Assembly (NCBI GenBank): GCA_948470475.1
Contig: OX419343.1
Location: forward strand, 20,509,321 to 20,573,320
Direction: 5' to 3'
From: Galaxea fascicularis
Lineage: Eukaryota > Cnidaria > Anthozoa > Scleractinia > Euphylliidae
Length of the DNA stretch: 64,000 nucleotides
Below the pieces are notes generated by a model. The model was not told the DNA's origin. It ran no database searches and was given only the letters and a program-made list of their open reading frames with translations. Shown here piece after piece: positions 23,958-34,901 of the stretch. A program made the translations under genes and the position numbers. The first letter of the stretch is position 1. The number at the start of each line of letters is the position of its first letter.

Positions 23958-25720
23958 AAATTCTAGTCACGTTTTCCAAGCTCACAGATATCGCTCACTC
24001 TTTTCCGAACTAAATATTTATACATGACAGGACACCAGTAATATCGAAATATAAAATTGAAACAGTAAAATTTAAACGTGATTTTTTTGTAGGGTATACT
24101 ATTAAAATGGTTTTGTCTTCAAAACGCAGCAATGAAACAGATACAAAACGTGCTAAACCTTAGCTCTTCACTAGAATGTCAGAAATTCTTGTAGAGCTTC
24201 GTTTCCCACAGTCTATTTCCGTCTATTTCGCATTTAAATCAATTTAGTTTTACCATTATTCCTTTTTTTGAAGCAACAAGCAGGTTTAAATAACTCAGTG
24301 AAGGGCGACCAGAATTTCAAACGGTTCAAAATTGGCTTTCGCCGGGATATATTTCATTTTCCCAGGATATTTTTAACGAAGCCGATTTAACGCTCAGTGA
24401 CCAAGCAAAATGACACTTGTCACGTTCTCAGACATAGTCAGCATTTGCATCACACACACGTGTAGTTTTTGTTATCCAAAGACATATCCGTTATCCGTCA
24501 GCACAGGGCTGCAGCAGATACCGTATCTTCTTATCGACTATATTTTACATTCTTCCTGCAACAGTATCAAAACCAGACTATTGAATTGTAGCAAAATCAT
24601 TTGATGACAAGCCAAGAAATGGGAAAAAAAACAGACATAATGTGTGCTGACTTAAAACATTTCTTTCTGCTGTACTTGAACCTAAAACGGACATAATACG
24701 GTAATTTTTTGGTTCTGAAGGGCAAAAACAGCATAAACAAGTATTTTTCACAAGAAGTGTTCCAGCAGAACAACATAGTATCAAACCAATAGTAACTTCG
24801 GTTTTATTTTTAGAAAGTTTTCCTTTGATAGAAAGGAAGTCCAAGATTCCCAGAAATTCCTCATAAACCTTACGAGTTCCGGTATCACAAAATGAAGTCG
24901 GAGAATTCTGTCGGGTAAAAACACACGCGTCAGTTCTTCGCAGCTGACAGTTTTTTTTGTAGTCGAGACTGTCTGTTACAAAATCATTTTTTGCATTTCA
25001 TTTCATCAGTATTCAGAATGTATGGAACCAGTTTACTGCTTTCTTGCGTAACGCGATTTATCCTGTGCGTCTTTCCGCTTGTTCCCTTTTTGCTATTTAT
25101 TGCCAGCTGAGAAGGTCCGTCAATGTCAGTATCCAATACAGAGGAGCTTTATGGCTAAAGACGACTGAAATCTCCACCCATGATTCACATTCCATTTTTC
25201 ATCCTCATATTTTGGTCTGAATTGTAGCGGTGTCCATGCTCGCTCCGCAGAAATAACGTGATCGCGTGACATTTGTACTTTACAAAAATGCTTCGTCATG
25301 GTTTTGAGATGCGGGATCGATTTGACCATTCGTACGGAACTATAGCCCTGCCCCACGAAATGTTTCCTTTCCCTTCACCCGACCCAGAGATTTTCTTTTG
25401 ACCAAATCAGAAAAATATATACATTTTTTTTTTTTGATACTGTACGCTCTCATTTCATCGTGGTTATTTTAAGCCAATACACTTTGAAACATCTCGCTAG
25501 CCTCAATACTCTGCCAGAGTATTGAGTGAATGAACCTATAGAAACAAGTCGTTCAGAGTTCATTATTTCTTTGCTACGTTTGTCTTTAGTAAGCTGAAGA
25601 CCATGCAAGTTTTCTACGAAGATGACCCAAATTACAAGGAAATATCGAGACGGTCAGGGATCATAGAAAAGCCACCCTGCTGAGTTTTAGCATCACCCAG
25701 CAACTGACCTATTCAACAAG
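23958..25720. other. Intergenic, no recognised element
   Basis: Short ORFs only, none with family motifs. Nothing repetitive was recognised except a short poly-T (25425-25434) and the small inverted pair 'caatactctg'/'cagagtattg' at 25505-25524. Confidence 0.5.
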
Positions 25721-25729
25721 AGCGTGACT

Positions 25730-26455
25730 TTATGGTCCGGGCGGGGGGAAGGGGGTACTCCCCTATATCAACCATATAGCAGGCCCGGCCAGGGAGGGCA
25801 GTGGGATCCATTATACCCGCTATTCCGCCCCCCCCCCCCCCCCAAGATACCAATGTACCTAAAAATCATGAAAGATCGTAACACGTGTCATACTAAAAAC
25901 CTAAAATTATTTTGACACAGAGTACTAAATACCTGAAAATGAACAAGTCAAATCTTAATAAAAGATATACCGAATACCTAAAATTCAGGAAAAACTAAAT
26001 ACTTTATCCCCAAGTTTTGACCAAAAATTACCATATAACTGAATTAAAACGACCCCGGATACCGTATACCCCCTTGACGGGCCTGATATAGGTATATGTT
26101 GCCCCAAAGGGTATGGTTTTTGAGCTGTTTTGGTCTGAAATCTGGTATGGTTTTCAAGGGAACCACTGGAGCGTAAAAACGTATTTGTCTTTCAACTGTA
26201 AATGTATGGTGGAGAAATTAAACAAGCAACCAGAATATATCATTCGAGCTGAATTTTACCAATTCTTGACTTCGACACTGATGTCAAGCTTAATTACGCT
26301 TCAAAAAACCCAGTGGGAAAATTTGGAACTAGCCAGGCCAGGTCTGAAAATGGGTGTAGGAAATGGCATATTTTGGTCTCAAATAGGCTCAGGTTTTGGA
26401 GAACCGGGTGGCACACCCCACTAGAATTCTGAGGATTACCCCCCCCCCCCCCCAC
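25730..26455. repeat. Composite repeat bounded by G/C tracts
   Basis: Starts with 'gggggtactcccctatat' and ends near 'gattacc' plus a poly-C run (26438-26453). A second poly-C (25827-25843) and a 'cctaaaa..atacc' unit (25844-26060) appear nested inside. 'ccccaaagggtatggttttt' and related phrases suggest a high-copy family. The ends are only roughly mirrored. Confidence 0.45.
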
Positions 26456-26799
26456 GGGCTTTATGGTTTAGAGGGCCATGCCCATTTACCCATTATTTGA
26501 TTGATCTGTTAGTTCATTTAAATGATATTTAGCAAACGGGCATTTTAACGCTGAGGTGACCGTTCACAAGTACAAACGTAACGACAGTCTTGCAAAGACT
26601 TGCGATAACGTTGGTCTTAGTTGTTAATCTCAGATAAAACTGAGAATGATGTATGTGAAATAATCAGATTAAATTGATCAGATTAAACTATCATGCCAGG
26701 CCTTCCCAAGCACGTTCACTCTATCCCCTCTCCCCTTCCCTATCTCTGTGAAATCTGTGAATTCGTTCCCATATCAGGAGGAGTTAGGGAAGGTATGTG

Positions 26800-27475
26800 T
26801 TTTATTGGGGAGGGGGGGTGGTGGGCCGGGGTATTTTAAAATTTTTTGGCGAAAAAAGTCGTGGCCCTCACACGTCCTGGAATGGATTAATGCATGAACC
26901 TTCAGAAATACCCAAACAAAAACAACTGCCCCCCCCCCCTTTCCCCCACCTTTCCAAGACAAAATAACCGGAAGTAAGAATAACAAACTGGAGGTGTTAC
27001 TCATGTAACCGCGTTCATCTGCACACAAGTTAGTTAATTAACTATTGGTGGCACATCGGCTGCTGGAACAAGTAAAAGCGCAAGTCCAGAGAAGTGGAAA
27101 GATGAAGACCTAGGGTGGTTCCCGAACCCAAAGGGTGAATATACTAAAGTGACAAATCCTCACCGCAGACTCATTCTATTTCAGAACCCCACGCGGAAAC
27201 ATCAAAATATGGGCGAAAGCGGGCACGGGTTGTGAGAGACAATTATATTAGTTGGAAGAAGATAGTTTTTTGATGTATAAATATTTTGACACCTGTTAAA
27301 AATTTAGATTCATCTTGACTGGTATGGTAGCTTTGCTTGTATATACAAAATAGAAGCGACATGGAGTAATTTTTCCTTGCCAAAAAGACTATGACCCTCC
27401 CCCCGGTTGAGAATAAAACAAATTTGACCCTCCCCAATTTATAAAAAAATTACTAATGACCCTCCCCTCCGAAGC
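26800..27475. repeat. G/C-tract repeats ('gaccctcccc' units)
   Basis: G-rich run at 26808-26832 and poly-C at 26929-26938. Three 'tgaccctcccc' phrases occur at 27390-27472. These resemble pieces of a dispersed family rather than genes. Confidence 0.4.
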
Positions 27476-27821
27476 CCACTGGTTACGCGTGAGGCAGATT
27501 TTGGTTGCACAGCCGCTGTACACAACTCCAATTATTGAGGTTATTATATATTGAACTAGCTATCTCTTTTCTGATTGGTCGAAAGCGTAAAATGAATTTT
27601 TGAAATAAGCGCCTGTTACAGCATCTTCATGTCAAGGACACTCAAAGTCCCTATTAATCATGTCCGTGTATGACCGCGGTGCATGATTTCTAAGGATAAT
27701 CATGTCAAGTTCGCGCGCTTAGTGTGGCTTGCCGTCGGTGAAGAAGCAAAATGACAAGTGAATGTTTTCTATGGTGACAACTTTTTTCGTTCAATGTACA
27801 ATAAAACAATTAGTGGACGTG

Positions 27822-27920
27822 ACATCCAGAATAATCGAGGTCTCGGTAAGAGTTATCAGGCTTAGCCTTCGGCTTCGGCTGATAACCATTAACTCGACCT
27901 TGAATGTTCTGGATACCATA
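27822..27920. mobile_element. Short fold-back element
   Basis: 'atccagaataatcgaggtc' and 'gagttatcaggc' on the left are mirrored by 'gctgataac', 'aactcgacctt' and 'gttctggat' on the right, with 'agccttcggcttcggct' at the tip. An imperfect hairpin of about 100 bp. Confidence 0.55.
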
Positions 27921-28017
27921 AATTCTTATCCAATAGTTGTTTAAAACACCCCTGGTGAAGAAAGGGGAAAAAAAAGCTCTGATAGAAAAAAGTGCGCTCC
28001 GACCATGGCCACACTGA

Positions 28018-28556
28018 TTAGGGATGGGCCATTCAAAAAGTGATTAGGGGAGGGAAAAGTCTAAAAAGTCTAAAAGAATTCCGAAGGAAGAAGAAAACAA
28101 GAAACAAGAGAAATGGAAATGCAGTAAATTGAGTCAAAGTTACTTCGAAAACTGGTCAAATGTTGTGGTTTAACTTTATCGTTGGTTTATAATTAGGTTT
28201 TATTTTCCTTTGTTGCAAACTCGTTAACACAAGGCGGCATTACCATACCCAGAAACAACGCCGGAAAATAAAATTTAAACCAACTCGGATATTTATACAT
28301 CTGTATCAGTGGATGGAGATGACTCAATTGTTGCCCAAACGTCGCTCTGAGAGGCAAAAGTTGCTCTAAGTTGCTTGCAGCATAGAAAGTTGCTCAAAAC
28401 TCTAAAAGTTTCCGTAAAGTTTCCGAGCACAATGGAAGGCCTAGACAAAATCCTGCATAACCAAGGGACATAAAAAAAATTCTTCGTGCAAGCTGAAATT
28501 CTCCACCCTCCCCCCCCCCCCCTCCCCTTCACCCTTCTAATGGTCCATTCCCTTTA
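28018..28556. mobile_element. TIR element, ~540 bp
   Basis: The left end 'agggatgggccattcaaaaa' and inner 'aggggaggg' are mirrored at the right by 'ccctcccc..' and 'taatggtccattccct'. A poly-C run (28510-28522) lies beside the right TIR. No transposase. Confidence 0.5.
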
Positions 28557-28605
28557 ACTATCGCTCAGCCAACCGGAAGCACGGAAGTGGACATGGCATG
28601 ACTTA

Positions 28606-28859
28606 GGCCATGTCCACACTGATGCGTTTTTGTTTGAATGCGTTTTCGATAGGGGTAAAAACGCATCGATTGATCTGCGTCCACACTGATACGGATGCCG
28701 TAGCGTTTTCAATACGATTCACTTTCAACAGCGTTTTCAAAAAGATCCGTTTTCGATGAAAACGCTCAGCGTTTTCGAGCGTATCAGTGTGGACGGGAGG
28801 CCAAAACGCATACATATCGATGCGTTTTCAAACAAAAACGCATCAGTGTGGACATGGCC
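28606..28859. mobile_element. PIF/Harbinger-like MITE with TTA target duplication
   Basis: A TIR of about 32 bp, GGCCATGTCCACACTGATGC..., is mirrored perfectly at the right end. It is flanked by TTA on each side (28603-28605 and 28860-28862). GG-starting TIRs with a 3-bp TWA duplication fit PIF/Harbinger. The interior repeats 'aaaacgc/gcgtttt' words, which give long spurious ORFs on both strands. Confidence 0.8.
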
Positions 28860-28911
28860 TTATTTTGGCAGTCCGCGTCAACGTTCGCGCGCTTTTTCTT
28901 ACCACCAAAAA

Positions 28912-28949
28912 TACCCTGCGAGACAGAGGTTCCTCTGTCTCGCAGGGTA
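28912..28949. repeat. Perfect 18-bp-arm palindrome
   Basis: TACCCTGCGAGACAGAGG is followed by TT and its exact complement. The TACCCTG..CAGGGTA termini resemble the TIR of the element at 58875-59115 (TACCCTGGTAGCAGAG), so it may be a minimal fused pair of transposon ends. Confidence 0.7.
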
Positions 28950-29069
28950 CACCAAAAATCGATCAGAAATCGAAAACTTGTGGATCTCCGTTTCCATAAA
29001 CGCAGCAAAAAACACACCACATTAGTGATCATGACGACTGGTTTTTCAGTTAAATCGTAAAGCTATCGA

Positions 29070-29090
29070 AAGGGGGGGGGGGGGGGGGGA
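29070..29090. repeat. Poly-G tract (~20 G)
   Basis: An uninterrupted G run with quadruplex potential and likely length instability. No gene is adjacent. Confidence 0.85.
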
Positions 29091-29099
29091 GACTGAAAA

Positions 29100-30000
29100 T
29101 TCGCTGAAGTTGAAAACTGCGTGATGCTGGAAAAAGCTTTCGTCTTCTGCACTGATACTCTTGGTGAAGGAAACCGATCAAGTCAGTAACCTTAAGAGGT
29201 AAGCCATTCAAGAGTTTTTAAAAAACCTTTTATAGATAATGCTTGAATTAAATTTTGACCTTTTCCTGGCAATTTGTAATTTATTACCAGTGAGCTGTGG
29301 TGTACAGCAATCCCCTCTATTCTAACAAAAAGAGATACTTTTGCAAAGAAAGCTGTAGACAGCTGATCGCCCAGTTTTGTCAGGCAGTTGGTTCGATACT
29401 AGCGGTCAAATAACGGACCCAAGCTCAAACGTTTATCTGAAAGATGAAAGAAAGCTGATCATTTTGTCCCCTTTCCAGGGAACTACTGAAATGTTTTAAG
29501 TCCTGCAACTAATGTGAACCCCGTAACTGGCTGCTTAGATCTGGTACTCACAAAGTTTTGAAAAAAGTTGAGTGTTGCCATCATAAGGAAAGTCGACCAT
29601 GTTGATCTACCCACATGGAATGGTGCTTGGAGGCTTATCTAGAGATTTACACTTGCAAAAACTACTATACTGTCCATTGGTCAAGCTAATGCAAAAATTT
29701 ATGTCGCGAAGAGCCTTTCTTGAATCCTTTTTTTTTTTTTTTTCTAAGAAAAAGGATCTTCGACGGAATATGTCCTCCACACAATCTATAAAGCTTACTG
29801 AAAACATATTTTCCTCGGCAAAGATAAAGGAGCCCTTGTATAAATTCAGGTTGTAGAGACAATGATGACCTTCATCGGTGGAGTATTCGCAATTTTATGG
29901 ATTTTAATTTTGAAATTAATGTAAAATCAGAATTATGAAAATAACAGAAGCAACAACCTTTCACCTGAAGTTTCCCCTTGACAACTCTATTTTGGAAGAG
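29100..30000. other. Intergenic, no recognised element
   Basis: Only spurious ORFs, plus a poly-T at 29730-29743. Confidence 0.45.
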
Positions 30001-30009
30001 GTTAAAGAA

Positions 30010-30560
30010 TGTAAAGATTTAGAAATAATATCTTATCAGCACTAAATTGCAATCTGCATATTGGCAGTGTTGTGGCTAAGGCAAGCACACTATTAGGATT
30101 CATCAAAACAACTTGCAGCTCAGGTTGTGATGATTAAGAAAACACTGACAACTCTCCTCTCACCATTGGTAAGATCAAATCAAGGCCTTTGTCTACTAAT
30201 TATTCACTTTTCAACACCTTCACCCTCATCAGCTGAGCCAAGGACTCCAACTTAATGGAGCCGTTTTCGATTACATTAAATCTTGGAGAGATTTTGGAGG
30301 AAAAGTGCCGGAATATAGAAAAAACAGAGCATATGACCGTAGTGTCCCCATAGAGACAGATGATACTTATGACATTCGTTTCAAGAAGTTAAATTTGATG
30401 TCACTAGGAAGTAGCAGATTACTAGCCGGCGTTACTTTTCTATTTAAAGCAGTTAATGGAATAATTAATAATGATCTTCAACCTTACGTAGATTTTTACG
30501 CAAAAACTCACCATTATTCCTTTAGACGTTATGATAAGTTATCTTAAAGAAAGAAATACT
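30010..30560 (+). mobile_element. LINE reverse-transcriptase C-terminal fragment
   Basis: Plus-strand pieces read HIGSVVAKASTLLGFIKTTC (near 30057-30120) and, in another frame, RFKKLNLMSLGSSRLLAGVT then FLFKAVNGIINNDLQPYVDF (about 30380-30500). These match the order of motifs in the C-terminal part of jockey/CR1-type LINE RTs. Frameshifts and stops show it is dead. Confidence 0.7.
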
Positions 30561-30983
30561 TAAGAACAAACGTCCTCAAATATAGTTTTTTTCCATAGAG
30601 TAATTGACACCTGGGATCTTTGATTTTTTTAAAAGGTACATGGCTCAAGCACTCACCATTCACCGCCAAAGGCCTTGGGTCTGTCGGTTGCCAAAACACA
30701 CAAAAGTAGGGCATTTGTGACTGCAGTTCTTGCCTACCTAACCTCGTATTCACCTTTTCATGTTATTTGCATCCTATCGAAGAGTTAACCATCAGTGATA
30801 AAATGGGGTATATTATTCGCAGTTTTGTTTTTAATAACTACACATCTAAATATTGCTGACCAGCTGCTAATGATCCAGAAAGTAGTACACAATAATCATA
30901 TATTTTTCTAGTCCTGTTATAGACATTTTATGTTAGGAAAACACAAATCGGCCCGGCCAAACGATTGCAACATCATCCAACAA

Positions 30984-30986
30984 TGT

Positions 30987-31021
<35 letters not shown>

Positions 31022-32115
31022 TGCATTTATATAGCACAAACTACTGCACAAATATATAGTTGCACTTCACAATATTACAAAATAATTCCCTAAACTGAGT
31101 AAAAACCAATTTAAAAACTACATGACAATAAAACAACTAAAAGGCTAATTAAAAAAAAAGTGAGTTTCAATAGCAACTTTAAAAGCGCTCTTGGTCTTTA
31201 TATTACGAATAGCAGATGGAAGTGCATTCCAGAGAGTGAGTGCAGCTAATTGGAATGCACGATCACTAAGGGAGGGATGAGACTGATCGTAGAGATCAGT
31301 ACCTAGATTGCCTTCTAATAGAAATTAAGTCACTTGGGGACTTGACCATATATATATATACATATACTTACATACCCGGAAAAGAATCTTGAACTTTATT
31401 ATATCTCTCAGTTTGTACGCGTGGTGTGATTGGTCAATTTTGCGGGCTGTATTCTTCTGTACGGCCCGCCAAATTTGAAAGTTTTCTTTCCCGCGCGCCC
31501 GATTAACCTCAGAGATGTAATAAATATCTTACTAACCTCGTTTTCTTGGTCCGTAATATAAGTTACGGATCCTCGTTTTTTTCCCATTGATTTATGGCCC
31601 GCGCGGTTCGCGCTTCGGCCATAAGTGAACGGGAAAAAACTCGGTCCTTAACTTACAGTACGGGCCTCAAACTCGGTTAGTAGAAGGTGCGGTATTGATA
31701 CGGCAACATACAGGAAGCCAATAAAGATGCCGGGTAAAGCAGAGGTGTAGCATAGCAAAATCTTGGTGATCCTGTTGCCAACCTGGCTGAAGCATTCTGC
31801 ACTTGTTGGAGTTTGTTGATGTAAGAATTCAAGACCACATAAACTATTTCAATAATCTACTTTGCTCGTTATGAATGCATGAACTCAACGATTCAGCCGA
31901 GCTGGACGACTAAATACCGGTACTTCCTTATTCTACGGATATCATAAAGGTGATGAAAGGCAGTTGATATGGCTTAACATGTTCATTTTCGCGAATCAAC
32001 CCAAAATTCCCAGGTTTCGGACTTCACACGACAGATCAATTCTGGAGTCACCGAAAGACAGGAAGGTAATGTTGCTGACTCTCTGAAGTTGTTGTCAATT
32101 CTCAGTCAGAAGACT
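30984..32115 (-). mobile_element. LINE fragment with (TTA)n tail, interrupted by a fold-back element
   Basis: Read on the minus strand: VRNLGILG (near 32010), HAFITSKVDYWNSLCGLEFL (about 31830-31885), LQQVQNASARLATGSPRF (about 31760-31815), YWLPVCCRI (near 31710), then, after the insert at 31530-31682, FQLAALTLWNALPSAIRNIK and AFKVAIETHFFF ending in a stop (about 31150-31265). The tail 30984-31020 is a trinucleotide run, typical of LINE 3' ends. Frameshifted and dead. Confidence 0.75.
31530..31682. mobile_element. Fold-back element inserted in the LINE
   Basis: 'tactaacctcgttttcttgg', 'taagttacgga' and 'tttttcccattgatttatgg' on the left are mirrored on the right by 'ccataagtgaacgggaaaaa', 'cttaacttaca' and 'ctcggttagta'. 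The hairpin tip is GC-rich ('cccgcgcggttcgcgcttcg'). Confidence 0.65.
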
Positions 32116-32129
32116 GTCTTGTCTGAATT

Positions 32130-32410
32130 AAGTTTGTTGGATAGTGTTGAACGAGGTGGCCAAACGAATGCATCATGCAACACTTGGACTTAAAATCCGC
32201 GTCATATTTGTTTTGGTTTGCAGAGAAAATAGTGCGAGACCCCGGATAAACTTTTCAAACACTCACGCGGCAATAACAGAAACCAAAATAAATGTTGAAC
32301 GATTTCGGTGATGTTTCCAACATCGTTTAACGTGGTGGCCAAGCGAGTGCAACATGTTGGATTCAACAATGTTGGACGAAGTTGCATTAACATGTTGGAT
32401 ACTTTTGGCC
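32130..32410. repeat. Degenerate 'aacatgttgga / ggtggccaa' repeat
   Basis: Two 'gtggccaa.cga.tgca' units (32155 and 32334) and repeated 'caacatgttgga'-type palindromes. It looks like a decayed, internally repetitive non-autonomous element. Confidence 0.4.
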
Positions 32411-32589
32411 GGCTTCTTCTAAGGGAAAGGGAAGGAAGACGGCAAACTTTTTCAGAATTAGCCTCTGTCCATGATTTTTTATAATCGGTCTAGAAAATCT
32501 TATCCCCCGTAAAACCATAAATACCTAAACATTTTGCTCTGCCAATAAATTTTAATTTTCTGTAAAATAATTAAATTTATGTAAGGAAA

Positions 32590-34901
32590 GCCGGGAACAG
32601 TGGGGTGAACTTCTTACTGGTCCGACTCGATTTAACTACGTTTCGGCTGTTCAGCCTTTCTCAGATGAACGTTAAAAACTAAAAACGAAAAACCATTTAC
32701 AATGGCTGCGTGTATCGAAGATACAGGCTTATATAAGCAACTTAAGAAATAGAAAGAGATTTGAATTACAATAGTATAAATAAAACCGAGTGGCAATAGT
32801 TACGTAACAAGCCAGATGTCACACATTCCCCGCAAGAGGCCTCTGAATAATCATAATTAAGGCCATAACAAAGTCCCAAAGCAGGGCCCTTAAACAACAC
32901 TGTAATCAATTCCCTGTTGAGGGACCATGAACAGCCCACCAAAAACAAAAATAACAGAATCCTCCAACGGAGCCCATGAACGCAAAAAGGCAAGTAACAC
33001 AACAACTGAAACTATTTACAAAGGACTAACGAACAAAATAGGAGCTGGACAAGTTACAATCATTCACGAAGCAAAAACATGTGAAAAGGTCTAATTAGTT
33101 TCTATAATTAATACGATTTTTTTAGCGAAGTTCCCGCCTTTTGTTAAGACCATGCGGATTAAGTGTGAATAATGGTGTCATCCAATAGGTTTCTCTGGTA
33201 AGCAGTAACTGGTCTAAATGTCATGGATTTTTGAAGGATACAATTTGCTCAATGACGATAAACCTCCTTTGGGAAATGTCATGTAACGTACCGCCAATTC
33301 ACATGTTCTTCTATTGTTGAGCATATTCGATTTATGGTTTCAGAATCTAATTTTAAACTCGCTTGATGTGGAACCCACATATTGTAAATTACGTTTACAG
33401 TACGTTGCGAGATAAATTACATTTTTGGACGAGCAGGACAATTTGCATCGTATAGGATAATGCCTACCCGTGGCCGAGCTTTGGAATTTAGAAGCTTGAA
33501 GTAGGAAATTCTTACACAGGTCACACCTATTTTTATCACATTTAAAACAACCGCCCTCATTGACCGTCTGATTAGCAGAAGAACTTGGTCGAAATTTAGA
33601 TGGTGCTAGAACTTCTTTAACATTTTTGGTTCAGCGATAAGCAGGGAAAACAGATTTAGCTGGAAAAATGTCTGTGATTTGAAGTGAAGATCTTAATAAA
33701 TGAAAGTGCTTCCTAATGATGTTTTTAATGCCTGGCAAAATGGGATTATAATCGAGTATTAGCAGTAACATGCACTTTTTTTGTTACTTTTCACCGTTTG
33801 GTTAAAATTTGGGATCTTGGCATTTTAAGAGCCTTATCAAGCTGTTTGTCAATTAAATCTGCAAGGTAGTTTTGCGACTTAAGATACCCTTTGTATTCTT
33901 CACATCTAGTTTGCGAAAAATCATCAGTGGAACAATTGCGCTTAATTCTCAAGGCTACCCAATAAGGAATTGCCCTTTTACAATGTGACGGGTGTGAACT
34001 GGAAAATGGTAAATAGAGGTGGCTGTCAGTATAGGTTTAGAATAAATGTCAGTAACAATTAACCCATCCTTAAGGTGTAATGTAAGATCCAAAACATGCA
34101 AAAAACTATCTGAATAAACCAATTCAAATTTGATGACGGGGTACAGAGAATTTATGTAGTCAGTGAATTCAAACAATTTAGGCTGACCTTGAGTCCAGAG
34201 GTCGAAAATCACAACTCTGTACCTCCACCAGAGCAACGGTTTTAAGCTACCTTCTAATTTGGCTCTTTCGTCGATTATGCCCATTGCTACACGCATTTTT
34301 GGTCCCATAGCCGTACCATGTTTTTGTGCAAAATTTTGTTCAGAAAAATGGCAATTGTTAACACGGAGGCAAATTTCAACAGCCTCAGCTATACAATAAT
34401 CAGTAGAGGGGAATTTAGAAGATCTAGAATCAAGGGCATTTCTATCGGTGGTAATACCTAAGTTGTTGTCAATGTCAGGTTGGGGAACATTGAAACCACA
34501 TCCCAGGAAACGAGCAGAGAACCTACTGGGAATAGACCTTTTGCATTCAAGGCCTGTATCTTGTTGATTAAATCGGTAGAATCCTTAATAAATGATGGAA
34601 GGTTCTGGGAAAGTGGCTTAAGGTAGAATTCTGTAAAGACAGAGAGTCGTTCAACAGCTGTTCCACAGACGGAGTGGATTGTCTCTTTTGTGAGTCTTAA
34701 CATTCCCAAAGGCTATCCCCGGTTTGGGCTCTAAATTTGTGTCAATCTCCTGACTAATCTGACCTAATCTTACCCTGCTCAAAATGATCAAGTGTAGGAT
34801 CCGAATCTACTTTATCGTAATGCAAACTATTGTAAAGTTGCCCTAACATCTTGCTGTGATACTCAAACCTTGAACCTTTATCTTGAATCCTAATAATGTG
34901 A
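32590..34901 (-). mobile_element. Penelope-like element: decayed RT plus GIY-YIG endonuclease
   Basis: On the minus strand, in order: RT start (HIIRIQDKGSRF, near 34905), SFIKDSTDLINKIQ and LLVSWDVVSMFPN (RT core), PKMRVAMGIID where PLEs keep GTxMGxxxAxxYA, WWRYRVVIFDLW at the catalytic box, INSLYPVIKFELVYSD, LDLTLHLKDGLIVTDIYSKP, and EEYKGYLKSQNY. Then, after a Cys-rich linker (CFKCDKNRCDLC), comes KNVIYLATYC...LQYVGST, a GIY-YIG domain, followed by LLTREAYW and LNPHGLNKRREL. Frames are broken and the two catalytic Asp are replaced by Val-Val. A hammerhead-like motif lies 3' of the endonuclease. Confidence 0.82.
32638..32664 (-). ncRNA. Hammerhead-ribozyme-like core (degenerate)
   Basis: Minus strand: CTGAGAA, a 4-bp stem (GGCT/AGCC), then CGAAAC. 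A true hammerhead needs CUGANGA; here the G is an A. Penelope elements are known to carry hammerheads near their ends, and the position 3' of the endonuclease agrees. Confidence 0.35.

Noticed and set aside
28756..29060. Cluster of overlapping 70-90 codon ORFs on both strands
   Set aside because: They follow the 'aaaacgc/gcgtttt' words of the Harbinger-like MITE and the palindrome beside it.
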